A stretch of DNA of 64,000 bases, from assembly GCA_037113605.1 (NCBI GenBank), contig CM073734.1:48289985-48353984 (forward strand), given 5' to 3'. This stretch comes from Calophaca sinica. Lineage: Eukaryota > Streptophyta > Magnoliopsida > Fabales > Fabaceae. Every line of letters starts with the position of its first letter. Within the stretch, counting starts at the first letter, position 1. The notes below the pieces were generated by a model. It had not been told where the DNA came from. It did not search any database and saw nothing but the letters and a program-made list of their open reading frames with translations. The position numbers and the translations under genes are program-made. Below are positions 1 through 10,258 of the stretch, in pieces.

Positions 1-534
1 ATATATATATATAGCTTCACTTTGTTTATGTGTATATTTGATATGTTTATAGATTAAATTTGATATATATCTACATGGTTTGAATTTTGGGTACATTTGG
101 TGCCAGTTGTTGGAAAATTTATTGTCTGTTTGTTGTCAATTTAGGTAGCCTCTGGGTAGGAATGGACAAAAACAAAAAGAAAAAAAAAAACCTTTTACGC
201 CGGTTTTTCAAGAAACCGGTGTAGAAGATATACTTTTCACACTTGTTTTTGTCAACAACCGGTGTAAAAGACAAGTTTTTTACACCGGTTATTATAATAA
301 CCAGTGTAAAAGGCTATTCAGAAAACAAGATAAAACCCAAAATTGACATTCTACATCGGCCAAAATTGACATTTTACACCGGAAATATAACCGATGTAAA
401 AATTAACATTTTACACTGGTTTAATAACCAGTGTAAAAAACCCAACATACAACACCGGGAGCATCTATACCGGTACAAAAACCGGTCTAAACGGTCATTT
501 TTAACAGGTGTAAGATCCTTCTTCTGCACTAGTG
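1..534. mobile_element. Terminal part of a CACTA (En/Spm) transposon
   Basis: Positions about 190-520 hold many short direct and inverted copies of the unit acaccggt / accggtgtaaaa, often as small hairpins, for example ttacaccggttattataataaccagtgtaa in two arms. This is the usual look of CACTA subterminal repeats. The block ends at 527-534 with cactagtg, which on the minus strand starts CACTAGTGCAGAAG, a good CACTA terminus. No second terminus is seen to the left, so the rest of the element lies before the window. No transposase coding was found here, and the short ORF over 243-545 is only repeat sequence. Confidence 0.6.
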
Positions 535-1934
535 AATGTTGCTAGATACTCTAAATGCAGTAGTGTCCAGTCGGCTAATTTATGTGTGACATGGTGGAAT
601 TTAACTTCCGGACAGGGGAATGTATGTTAGCAAACACGGAGGTGTCTTTAGTAATTCCCAGATATATGCCCCACCTTATCTTCTTTTCCATAATAGTGGG
701 TTGGAGCTAAGATATTTACCAACTATAGCACTTCTTGGCCCAGCCTACTCGTTTGGGCTGCCAACAAGCAAAATGGAATTAAGAGAGTTGTTATGCACCC
801 AGTATTTTGTTGGGTACACCCAACAATTGCACGAGGTTGACAAAAATGTCCTTCAAAAAATTATCAAAAGTAAAATTTTTTTTACTTCATTCGTCTGACT
901 CGCAAACATGCTATTTGCACGTGTTGGAATTTCTAGAATTCTTTCACATGAAAATAGCTTATTTGCGCGCAATTTTTTTTTTTAAAAAAAAAATCAACTC
1001 GCAAATATGCTATTTGCGCGTGTTAGAATTTTTGCGTTATTTTTAGAAACCAACTCGCAAATATGTTATTTGCGCGTGAAGAAATTCTAAAAGTTCCAAC
1101 GCATACAAATAGCATATTTGCAAGTTTTTTTTTTTTTAAAAAAAAAGATATACTTGCAAATAGCATATTTCCGCACATTGGAATTTTTGGAATTCCTTCA
1201 CGCGCAAATATGCTATTTGCGAGTGAAATAGAGCAATTTGGGTAGATTAAATGGAGAATAATATGTTAAGTGATGAGCTGTTATGCTTTAATTGTTTTTC
1301 CTGTTGCATGTATTTTATTTTGCTGTCTGCTACTGCATGTGCATGTGCTTTATTTTGTTGTATGGGTGATTGAGTGTTTTGGTTTTATGACATACATGTT
1401 TGCCCGTGTAACATAGCTTATTTGCGAGTTGGCTTTATGTTGTATTTTTAAAAATTTGTACCCACGTAAATAGCTTATTTGCACGTGTAAATTTTTTTTA
1501 AAAAGTTAATTTGCGCTGGCTATACATTTCTGTGTACCTCTCGTAAATAGCTATTTGAGCGTGCTATTTGTCCCGGTTATTCCACTACTGATTCGTTCGT
1601 TCGTTGGCCTTTTGAAAATGGTCCCTTATTGGCGGTACTAACAAAAGTTCATGCATCTTCGAATGGTCCCTTTCGAAAATGGTCCCTTATTGGCGGTCCA
1701 CAGACATTATCGAAATGGCCAAATGAAATTAGGACCTGCCATGCGTCAACTTCTTCCCACTCCCACGATAGTTTAGTGTACGTAACAGATCAAGATTTTT
1801 CGGAAGAGGTTCTAATTAATAACGCTTCTCCCTGCAAATGATCTTATGCTTATTCAGGCTTAAAACAAATATTTACGCGTTCAAAACCATAAGATATTAA
1901 ATGAAGCTCTAAAACCAAGTTAATTAAGTATCTC
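535..1934. other. AT-rich spacer upstream of the P450 gene
   Basis: No coding region is recognised. ORFs at 620-898, 807-1046, 1063-1245 and 1629-1841 have low-complexity or meaningless translations. The stretch 901-1563 carries the palindromic repeats listed separately. At 1661-1700 a short phrase, tttcgaaaatggtcccttat, duplicates one at about 1610-1630. The last few hundred bases should contain the P450 promoter. Confidence 0.6.
901..1563. repeat. Dispersed near-palindromic repeat, core CAAATA(t)GCTATTTG
   Basis: About ten copies of a near-palindrome lie at roughly 901, 955, 999, 1054, 1105, 1155, 1201, 1409, 1465 and 1543. A typical copy is cgcaaatatgctatttgcgc. Copies are mixed between tagcatatttgc and gcaaatatgcta forms, and two are next to T-run/A-run palindromes at about 970-992 and 1125-1147. 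This suggests a foldback or MITE-like block, but no terminal inverted repeats or target-site duplication could be fixed. Confidence 0.6.
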
Positions 1935-1942
1935 TATATATA
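1935..1942 (+). promoter_or_regulatory. Probable TATA box of the P450 gene
   Basis: The sequence tctctatatatacg lies about 65-70 bases before the chosen ATG at 2005, a normal TATA position for a short plant 5' UTR. The predicted transcription start is near 1965-1970. This is inferred from sequence and distance only. Confidence 0.45.
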
Positions 1943-2004
1943 CGTATAGTTGCGGTTCACAACTAAAGCAGTTTCTTCCTCTTCATAGTTTTTCATCGGT
2001 GACA

Positions 2005-3976
2005 ATGTTGTCACTACTTGTGCTTGTTCTGTGCCTATCTCTTCCTTTGCTAATATTAACTCTGTTCTTCCAAAAACACAGAAGCACTACACACCGCCCA
2101 CCTGGTCCTAGAGGCCTTCCCATAATAGGGAATCTTCATCAGCTAGACAATTCTATTCTTTATCTGCAACTTTCGCAACTCTCAAAAATATATGGACCCT
2201 TATTTTCACTTCAACTCGGTTTAAGACCAGCTATTGTTGTTTCTTCAGCTGAAATTGCTAAAGAGGTACTGAAGAACAACGATCTTGTGTTTTCTGATCG
2301 ACCAAACTTACTTGGCCAACGTAAATTGTCCTATAATGGGTCAGATATTGCGTTTTCCCCATACAACAATAGCTGGAGAGAAATCCGAAAAATTTGTGTT
2401 GTTCACATCCTTAGCTCCAAGCGTGTCTCATGTTTTTCATCAATAAGAACGTTTGAGGTTAAGCAAATGATTAAAAAGATTTCTGGCCATGCTTCTTCTT
2501 CGGTTGTTACAAACTTGAGTGAGTTACTGATTTCTCTCTCAAGCACTATAATTTGTAGGATTGCTTTTGGGAGAAGGTATGAGGAGGAAGGCACTGAGAG
2601 AAGTAGATTCCATGGAATGTTGAATGAGTTTCAAGCCATGATGACAGCCATTTTCGTTTCAGATTATATTCCATTCATGGGTTGGATTGATAAACTCACA
2701 GGACTGAATGCACGTTTGGAACGAAATTTCAAGGAGTTGGATAAGTTCTACCAAGAGGTCATTGATGAACACATGGATCCAAATCATCCAAATAGAAAAC
2801 AAACAGATGAAGAAGTTATAGTGGATGTCTTACTCCGACTGAAGAAACAGCGTTCGCTTTCAATTGATCTCACTTTCGATCACATCAAAGGGGTCCTCAT
2901 GGTATGATCTCTTATTTTATGATCCCTTAATTAATTCAATTTCCCCCCTTTAATTTTCATCTTAATGTTTGGGTACAGTAATAGTAAAACACAGAATCAA
3001 TTTGTGCGGCAGAGTACGAGTGAATCCTTTTTATGAAAAAATGTTTTCTTGTACTACTCAACCATACAGAGTTATTAAATGTTCATATAATAATTTTTCT
3101 CAAAAGTAAATATATATGTGTGTGTGTGTGTGTCAGATAACTCTAACATATTGGAGCCCTCTAAATCGAAGAAGTATGTAGACATACCAAAAAGCTATTA
3201 TAATGCTTCCATGCAATTTTATGTAACTAGCTACCAATCCCATCACCAATAAACAAAAGAGAGTTCAATTATTTAGTGTGCTACTATATTTCTTACAAAT
3301 TATTTGATTCTATATTGCGCCACAGTTGTTTTTGTCCAAATATTTTAACTACTAACTTCCTTTACAGAACATGCTTGTAGCTGGAACAGACACCACTGCA
3401 GCCACTTCAGTTTGGGCTATGACTGCCTTAATAAAAAACCCAAGAGTAATGAAGAAAGCTCAAGATGAAATTAGGAACTTTGGTGGTAGTAAAGATTTCT
3501 TAGATGAAGATGATGTTCAAAATTTTCCCTACTTAAAGGCAGTGATAAAAGAGACACTAAGGTTGCACCTACCAGCCCCATTGCTTCTGCCAAGAGAATC
3601 AAGTGAGAACTGCACTATTGGTGGATACCACATTCCGGCCAAGACGTTAGTGTATGTGAATGGTTGGGCTATTCATAGAGACCCTAATGTTTGGAATGAC
3701 CCAGAAGAGTTTTATCCTGAGAGATTCTTAGAAAGTTCTGTAAATTTTCAGGGACAAGATTTTGAACTAATTCCCTTTGGAGCAGGCCGAAGAATTTGCC
3801 CAGGTTTGCCTATGGCAGTTGCATTGTTGGAACTTATCCTTGCTAATCTTCTTTATTCTTTTGATTGGGAATTGCCACATGGGTTGGTGAAGGAAGATAT
3901 TGATGCAGAAATGTTGCCAGGACTTACTCAACACAAGAAGAATCCTCTTTGCCTTTCGGCCAAGATCCCTATCTAG
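2005..3976 (+). CDS. Cytochrome P450, CYP71 clan, CYP83-like (two exons)
   Basis: Exon 1 is 2005-2901 and exon 2 is 3368-3976. The phase-0 intron 2902-3367 has gt...ag borders (atg|gtatga, tttacag|aac). The product is 501 residues, a normal length for an A-type plant P450. It has an N-terminal hydrophobic ER anchor (about residues 1-22), the proline hinge PPGPRGLP (32-39), the C-helix WREIR, I-helix AGTDTT (304-309), ETLR of the K-helix (361-364), PERF (416-419) and the haem loop FGAGRRICPG (436-445, ligand Cys443). No stop or frameshift is seen, so it looks functional. An in-frame GTG lies at 1999, but the first ATG is at 2005. The enzyme would be an ER-bound monooxygenase using NADPH-P450 reductase. 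From memory the closest family is legume CYP83E, whose substrates are poorly defined. Brassica CYP83 enzymes act on aldoximes, but that role should not be transferred here. Confidence 0.93.
3111..3133. repeat. (TA/TG)n microsatellite in the P450 intron
   Basis: A run of tatata followed by about eight tg units lies inside the intron of the P450 gene. It is a simple-sequence repeat that is likely to vary in length between individuals. Confidence 0.85.
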
Positions 3977-4265
3977 CTTCCTTTATTCTCGACTTCATAT
4001 TCAATTTTCCATGTTTATCTCCCTTTTCTATGTTGTTACTCTTGTTGTAAATTTCTACGTAATATTTTTTCATCTACATTATGTGTTTAACCAGGCCCAC
4101 TTTGCCACATCATTTTTAAGCAACTTACCTACTTTTTACTCCAATGGTGTAACTCCTAAGAACTCAACATGGGTTCCACAAGTTACCCCAATACTTTTAT
4201 ACTTTTACCAGTAAAGTACCAGTGCATTCGCACGTATCACTTTTGATTTTATACATGCTTATAAC
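3977..4265 (+). other. 3' flank of the P450 gene
   Basis: AT-rich sequence follows the tag stop and probably contains the 3' UTR and polyadenylation region. The ORF 3900-4214 overlaps the end of exon 2 in another frame and is not a gene. The last 8 bases (4258-4265, cttataac) are the left target-site duplication of the hAT MITE. Confidence 0.6.
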
Positions 4266-6699
4266 CAGGGACAGATCCAAAAATCAATACAACGGGGGGC
4301 TAAAAAATTTAATTTTTTATTAGTTTAGAACTGTCATATTTATTGTGAGGGAGGGGCTATAGCCCATGTGTAACATCCCATTTCCGAAGCGCTATTAAAC
4401 TAATATTCTTATCAAAAGCTGACATATTTCTGAAAGGTAAAATACTCTACTTGCAGGGTTTTCCGAAAGTGTGGTTCTATTTTTTTCCCCTCTTTCTATA
4501 AAAACATTTTTTAATAGAACGGTCAGAGTATCACAGCGATTTCAGAAACATGATGGAAAATAAATAAATAAAACATCAAAATAAAACCACAGGAATCACA
4601 CTCATAATTTATTAAGTATTACACATATGACACTCCGATTTTTTGCAAACTGAAAATACATTTATTACAACTTTGAAATGAATTACAGATATCATATAGC
4701 TGGTCGACACGCTACGTCCCTTATTAAACTCCTAGTAAGTTATCATAGATACCCTGACAGATAAACGGGTAAGACTACCCTCAGCTATCCTTGTCCGCAA
4801 CCTCGAATGCTCTTGCAGTCTTCATAATCTGGGTTACAATCATTGATTGAAAGAACCACGGGCAAGGGTCAACTTCTCAAATAAGCATAAAAACAACAAA
4901 CATAATTCAAAAGACAACAATATGCATAAATGCCCCATAACGCAACTCAAGACACTCTCTACAATTTTCCAGAAAGTAACGCCGAACAATCCACTGAATA
5001 CCAGTCGTAGCCTTGGGCTCTCGTCTCACTCTAGGACATTCAGCTCAAGTTCCTTGACGTCACGACGCCTAGCTAACTCTACCGAAAAACCGGCCGTAGC
5101 TTTTTAGGGGATCCTAACTTCCTAGGTTAATTGGATCAAAGCTCAAAAATGTCACGACAAACTCTCACAACCCCAATAAATAATCGACGCATACGACGAT
5201 TCAAAGAAGCAAACTCGAATAATTATTCAACCTCATATTAAATAAATATTCACACAGAACTCATCACGACATAACGCAGTTCAGCAATTCATAGCAAGAC
5301 AATGCAACCAAGTCATATCGCAAATAATCAGAATACAATTCATCCCTCTACAGCTTAGTGGAGTTAACAAAGAGGAAAACAAACAAGTGTGGGGGGTTGG
5401 GGACAGCTGCCAACCTCTTGCAGATAAGCCCACTAAATAATCAGTATAGATATCTGACAATAAAACAAACGAAGGGGTACGAGACCCTCACTTCGAACCT
5501 TGAGGTTCTCAGACTTCTTCGCTTTAAGACTTAAAATTATATCCTATGCAATATCTAAAGTTGCCCTTACTCACACTACACTATATAAAATATATAATAT
5601 TTTTTTTTTGATAAGCTATAAAATATATAATATGAAGCGCCCTTACCAAAAGTCGCCAAGTCACGTGTCAGAACACTCTCGATCTCACGCTGCATGAACT
5701 CAGATTCTCATGTCCTAACACCACGAAACAAACTTAGCATAATACTAGGCACACACTAACTCTAACTCTAACTTCCTAGACTCTCACAACCTAAACCTCT
5801 TACTAACCAAATCTCTTACACTTAAAACATAATTTGAAATACATATTTTTAAAGAACCACATATACTTGAAAATTTAGTGACTAATGAAAAGAATAAAAT
5901 TCTAAAGACTAAAATTATTTCCTTTCAAACTCAAAACTTGAGACAACATCATTTATCAATTCCTTTGCTCAAAATACTTAAGTCAAGGCTCCATTTGGTT
6001 TCTTGGGTCTCAAGGAACCCAATTTACCTTATGTGCTTCATAGCCTCAAAAATTCAAAACAATTCCAATTTCAATCCAAATCATTTCCATAATTTTCCAA
6101 AGCTTAGGAACATATCAATTCAATCATTATAAACAAATTTGTAAACCAATTTTCCTATCATAGCCCCTTGAGGGCTCTCGGCTACCACACCCCTTTTTCC
6201 CAAAAATAAGATTTCATCATAAAAATACTCAATCAAAATTCTAGTTCCAAAACTACCAAATAAAACAACTACAACAACCACAACATCAAAACATAGACAT
6301 AATCCAAATCAAATTACTCAAATCATGCTCTACAAGAATAGGGTTTTTCATGAAATCTACTAACTCCTTTGATTTAAATTGAAATTGACAAAAATAACAA
6401 CAATAGCAATTATTAAGAACTAAGAAACACAAATCAATTTGATGATTCACTTGAGAAATCACAAAGCCCCTTTTCCTTAGGTCATGCTCCCTAGGGTTCC
6501 CAAAAATTGGGGGAAACTTTAATCCCTTTGCTCATGATCATAATCAACACATAATAGAAACATTACACAAGAAATTAAACAAATAAATCAACTCCTAATT
6601 CATAGGTTAGAGCCACAGTTCTGCTCAAGAAAAAAAAAACAAAGGAGAAAACTTGATTCAAATCCTTACCCACTTCATCTTCTTCCTCTGATTCGAACC

Positions 6700-6795
6700 C
6701 CCCCTCTTTCTCTGTCTCTTTCTCAAGCTGCCTCTCTTTCCCCCTCTCTCGCAATCTCTCTCTCTCACGATCTCTCTCTCTCTCTCGGTCTGTCC
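6700..6795. repeat. CT-rich low-complexity tract in the solo LTR
   Basis: The plus strand is almost pure pyrimidine (repeated tctctc with ccccct blocks). The minus-strand ORFs that cover it (6575-6993) translate to Arg/Glu repeats and are not genes. Confidence 0.8.
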
Positions 6796-7230
6796 TGCTT
6801 CTTCTTCCTCCTCTCTCGCTCGCGGTTCTGCTTCCTGGCGCCACCACCACGAGCCTCTGCCCTCAGGCCACCGTGGTTTCGTCCCTGCTCCCCTTTCCTC
6901 CATTGCGCGCCTCCCTCCTCTTCTTACTTTTTCTTTCTTTCTCCTCTGTTCTTCGTTTTCCTTTCTTTCTTTTTTTTTCTGTTTGCTCTTCACGTAGGGA
7001 AAGGGATAAAAGGGAATAGTGAGGGTGCTAGGGTGGAAGACATATAAGTGTGGTGTATGGTGGAGTACAGACCATGATTTATTAAAAATAAACCAATTAA
7101 CTCCTATTTAACTATCATAAATAATAGAACAAGTGAAAACACTCAAAAATAATCTCAAAAAAATTACGATTCGATTTTTATCGAAATCGTAGTTTGTTTA
7201 AAACTTTATTCGCGGATAAATACTACCCGG

Positions 7231-8454
7231 TGTTGGAACCTAAACGATTGAGAAGTTTAGACCCTCATTAATTTTGATGATAGCAAAATATTTCTCAAGA
7301 GAACAATTTATCTTCTAACATTTCTTTGAGTGTACAGGTATCAAAAGCTTCATTTATATATGTACAAATCACTCAAGAAAGAAGAAGAAATATACAAAAG
7401 AATTGAATACAATCCACTAGTGTCAGCATCCGAACCCACTACAGCGTCTTGTTAACAGCAAGCGTCCAGCAGTGTGACTTCTTGACACGTGGAACACTCA
7501 ATTGCTACGAGCGTCCGTCCTGCATTACGGCGGCGTCGATCTCTTTAATGAAGCACGTGATGATCACGTTTTTGCTCTCGACCTCGGCTGCAGAACTAAT
7601 TCGAATTTGATTTTGTGCGCTCATTTTGATGTATGAGGAAGCAAAGGTGACACCTTTAGCATAAGACAAAAATCGTACAAGGCAATTGCAAATTGCAGAT
7701 AGTACGAAAACGGTAAAGTGTACTATTCTGATATTCTCTGGAAAGGATGAAAAGGACTACATTTCAAATTACCTCACTCAATAGCAAGGAGATATTTTTA
7801 CTGTAACGGTAATACCCTTGAAGACTCCTATAAATACCCCAAGGTATTCATTGAAGAAGAGTTAGAGAAGCGTGAAGAAACTTCATTGTGAAAGCAATAT
7901 TACTCAAGTGTGCAATCAAGCTTCGTGCCAAGTTTCTGGTCTACATTGAACTGAACTCAGCGTCTTATACTTGCTTTTAGAAAGCTATTCTGTTTTGAGC
8001 TTAATCTTTTCATCCTCTTCGTGAGAGTTATTTTGATTGTTATCAAAATCATAATCTCTTTTGTAAACTGTATTTGGCCTAGTTAAGGCTCTATTCCTCA
8101 AAGGCTCGACTGTACTGAGTCGTTTTGAGAAGTTGAGAGTATTGTCAAGTTTGTGACAGAAGAATACTCTTGAGGAAATTGTAATCAGTTGATTATAGTG
8201 GAAAATCCTTCAAGAACGAATGGACTAGACGTAGCTACAAGTTGGTAGTGAACTAGTATAAATCTCTGAGTCTCATTCTTTACTGCTTTACATTATGTAT
8301 CTTTACCTTGCTCAGTAAAACAAGTTTTTATAAACTGTTTAAATTCTCTGCATGCGATAAACAAAACTGTTTTGAACAACTTGTGTTGAAATTTTTACGT
8401 AGTTTGCGAAAAGTTTTTAACACAATTCAACCCCCCTTCTTGTGTTCACGTTCA
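7231..8454 (+). repeat. SIRE-1 5' LTR
   Basis: It starts TGTTGGAACCTAAACG at the right edge of the cccgg duplication and ends GTTCACGTTCA just before the primer-binding site. It is close to the 3' LTR over its whole length; the differences fall mainly in one small block near 7520-7600. TATAAATA at 7829-7836 is the likely promoter, so U3 is about 7231-7860. Two CACGTG G-boxes lie at 7486-7491 and 7554-7559. Confidence 0.93.
7829..7836 (+). promoter_or_regulatory. TATA box of the SIRE-1 LTR promoter
   Basis: TATAAATA followed by cccc is kept in both LTRs (7829 and 25746). Its place about 600 bases into a 1.2-kb LTR fits the U3/R border of a retroelement promoter. Confidence 0.65.
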
Positions 8455-8456
8455 AT

Positions 8457-8468
8457 TGGTATCAGAGC
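8457..8468 (+). other. SIRE-1 primer-binding site
   Basis: TGGTATCAGAGC lies two bases after the 5' LTR. It is complementary to the 3' end of plant initiator tRNA-Met, the usual primer for copia reverse transcription. Confidence 0.9.
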
Positions 8469-8519
8469 TCGGCCTCTTGGTTGAGCACTTAACAGTGTTA
8501 AGAGAAAAGATCCTATACT

Positions 8520-10257
8520 ATGAACATGTCTACTGAAGGTGGTCATATGAACCGTCCTCCTCTATTCGATGGAGAAAAATTTGATTACTGGAAAAATAAG
8601 ATAAAAGCTTTCTTTGAGACACAATAACTTGAGTTGTGGGATATAGTTCAAAGTGGTTACATTCCTCCCACTAATCCTCATGGTGTTGCAATAGCCAGAG
8701 AAGATTGGAATGATGAACAGAAAAAGAGATATCAAATCAATCAAAAGGCTAGATTCATTCTTATCTGTACTATGACAGAAAAAGAATATGATAAATGTGG
8801 CAAATTTGATACTGCCAAAGAAATCTGGGACTCACTTGTTTTATCTTACGAAGGCTCTGCCCAAGTAAGAGAAACCAAAGCTAGCATGTTGGTTCGCCAA
8901 TATGAGTTATTCAAAATGGAAGAGGGTGAAAACATTGAAACCATGTTTGGAAGATTTCAAACACTTGTTCATGGGTTACAGGCCCTTGGAAAAAGTTACA
9001 CTACACCTGACTAAGCAGTGGAGACCCAAGGTCACTGCTATTCAGGAAGCAAAAGATCTAAATGTCTTACGCCTTGAAGATCTTATGAGTTCGTTGAAAG
9101 CTTATGAACTTGAGCTAAATGAAGAAGAACCGGTCAAAAAGAGCAAGTCTATTGCCTTAAAAGTCTCTCAACATAAAGTCAGTTCTTCCAAGGCCCTTCA
9201 GGCTGAAGAAGAGGAATCAGAAGATGAAGCTTCAGAAGGAGATGCTGACACATCAGAAGATGAGCTCGCGTTTATATCCAGAAAGATACAAAGAATATGG
9301 AAGAAAAGAAACTTCAGAAGGAAGTTTCAGAAGAAAGATACCAAGGACAAGAAAAAGAGCAAGGACAAGGCTCAAGTCATTTGCTATGAATGTAAAAAGC
9401 CTGGACATTTCAAATCCGAATGTCCTAATCTTAAGGAGAAGTCCACAAGAAGTTCTTTCAAGAAAAAGAAGAAGAGTCTCATGGCTACATGGGAAGATCT
9501 AGATTCATCCTCATCTGAGGAAGATAATGAAGTAGAAGCAAATCTCGCTCTCATGGCAGACACTGACCTTGATTCAGAAGAAGAAGTTGAAGAGGTAATA
9601 GTATATGATTCCTACTCTGAACTTCAACTTGCATTTGATGATCTGCTTAAGGACTCTGCCACTCTCTCTGTTGAGTATAAGAATTTGAAAAAGAAATTTT
9701 CAAAATTATCACAAGATTTTCAAACTTTAAACAAAGAAAAATCTGTACTCAACAAAGAAAATCAGAAGCTGAAAACTGAAAATCAGCATCTGATGGATAA
9801 CCAGCGTCTGATCGCTAACAAGCAACCAGAAGCTGAGAGCTCTCAAACTGAAAGCTCTAAAGTTACAGGCAATCCTAAATGCAAATCAAATGATTATGAG
9901 TATGCTTTTCAAAAGTTTCTTGCAGAGAGTGTAACTCGTAGCAAGCAAGCTTCAATGATTTGGGGTGTCAGTAAAACGACAACTCATGGTCTTGGTTATA
10001 TATCAGATGAACCTCTTTTAGAAAATGATTCGGCATCTGATAAATCCAATAATCATAGTAAATGCTTGTACTGTACTTACTGCAATAAACCTGGTCATTT
10101 GAAAAGTGCATGTACTATTTTTAAAACTGTGAAGGATTAGCCTCCTTCAAGAACTAACAAGAAAGGACCCAAAAAGATATGGGTACCTAAAGATAAAATA
10201 GTCTATGTTGCAGACATGCTTAGCAACAAAGTCAACACACCTATCTTGGTACTTAGA
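8520..10257 (+). pseudogene. gag: SIRE-1 gag (nucleocapsid/capsid), broken
   Basis: The ATG at 8520 opens a copia Gag, with the motif YWKNKIKAFF and then the UBN2-type gag domain. An in-frame taa interrupts it near 8625, and a deletion-type frameshift near 9000-9015 moves the rest to another frame (from about 9000 to 10140). A Lys/Glu-rich linker follows, with the CCHC knuckle CYECKKPGHFKSEC, a coiled-coil stretch rich in KNLKKKFSKL repeats, and a second knuckle CTYCNKPGHLKSAC. A tag at 10138 breaks the C-terminus; the SIRE-2 homologue is open there. The reading then continues to the frameshift heptamer at 10252. In an intact element Gag would form the virus-like particle in the cytoplasm. 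Confidence 0.88.
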
Positions 10258-10258
10258 C
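10252..10258 (+). promoter_or_regulatory. Candidate +1 ribosomal frameshift site between gag and protease
   Basis: The gag frame reads GTA-CTT-AGA-CAG here, while protease and the rest of pol are in the +1 frame. Slipping past the A after CTT gives L-D-S-G-C, the copia protease active-site motif. CTT-AGA-C resembles the yeast Ty1 site CUU-AGG-C. The same change occurs at the same place in SIRE-2 on the other strand. It could also be an inherited indel. Confidence 0.55.

Noticed and set aside
901..1563. CRISPR-like array
   Set aside because: Repeats are palindromic, irregularly spaced, vary in sequence and lie in plant DNA; there are no uniform spacers.
1999..2004. GTG start six bases before the ATG of the P450
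   Set aside because: Plant genes start at ATG; the ATG at 2005 gives a normal membrane anchor and length.
6575..6993. Arg/Glu-rich minus ORFs
   Set aside because: They are translations of a CT microsatellite inside the solo LTR.
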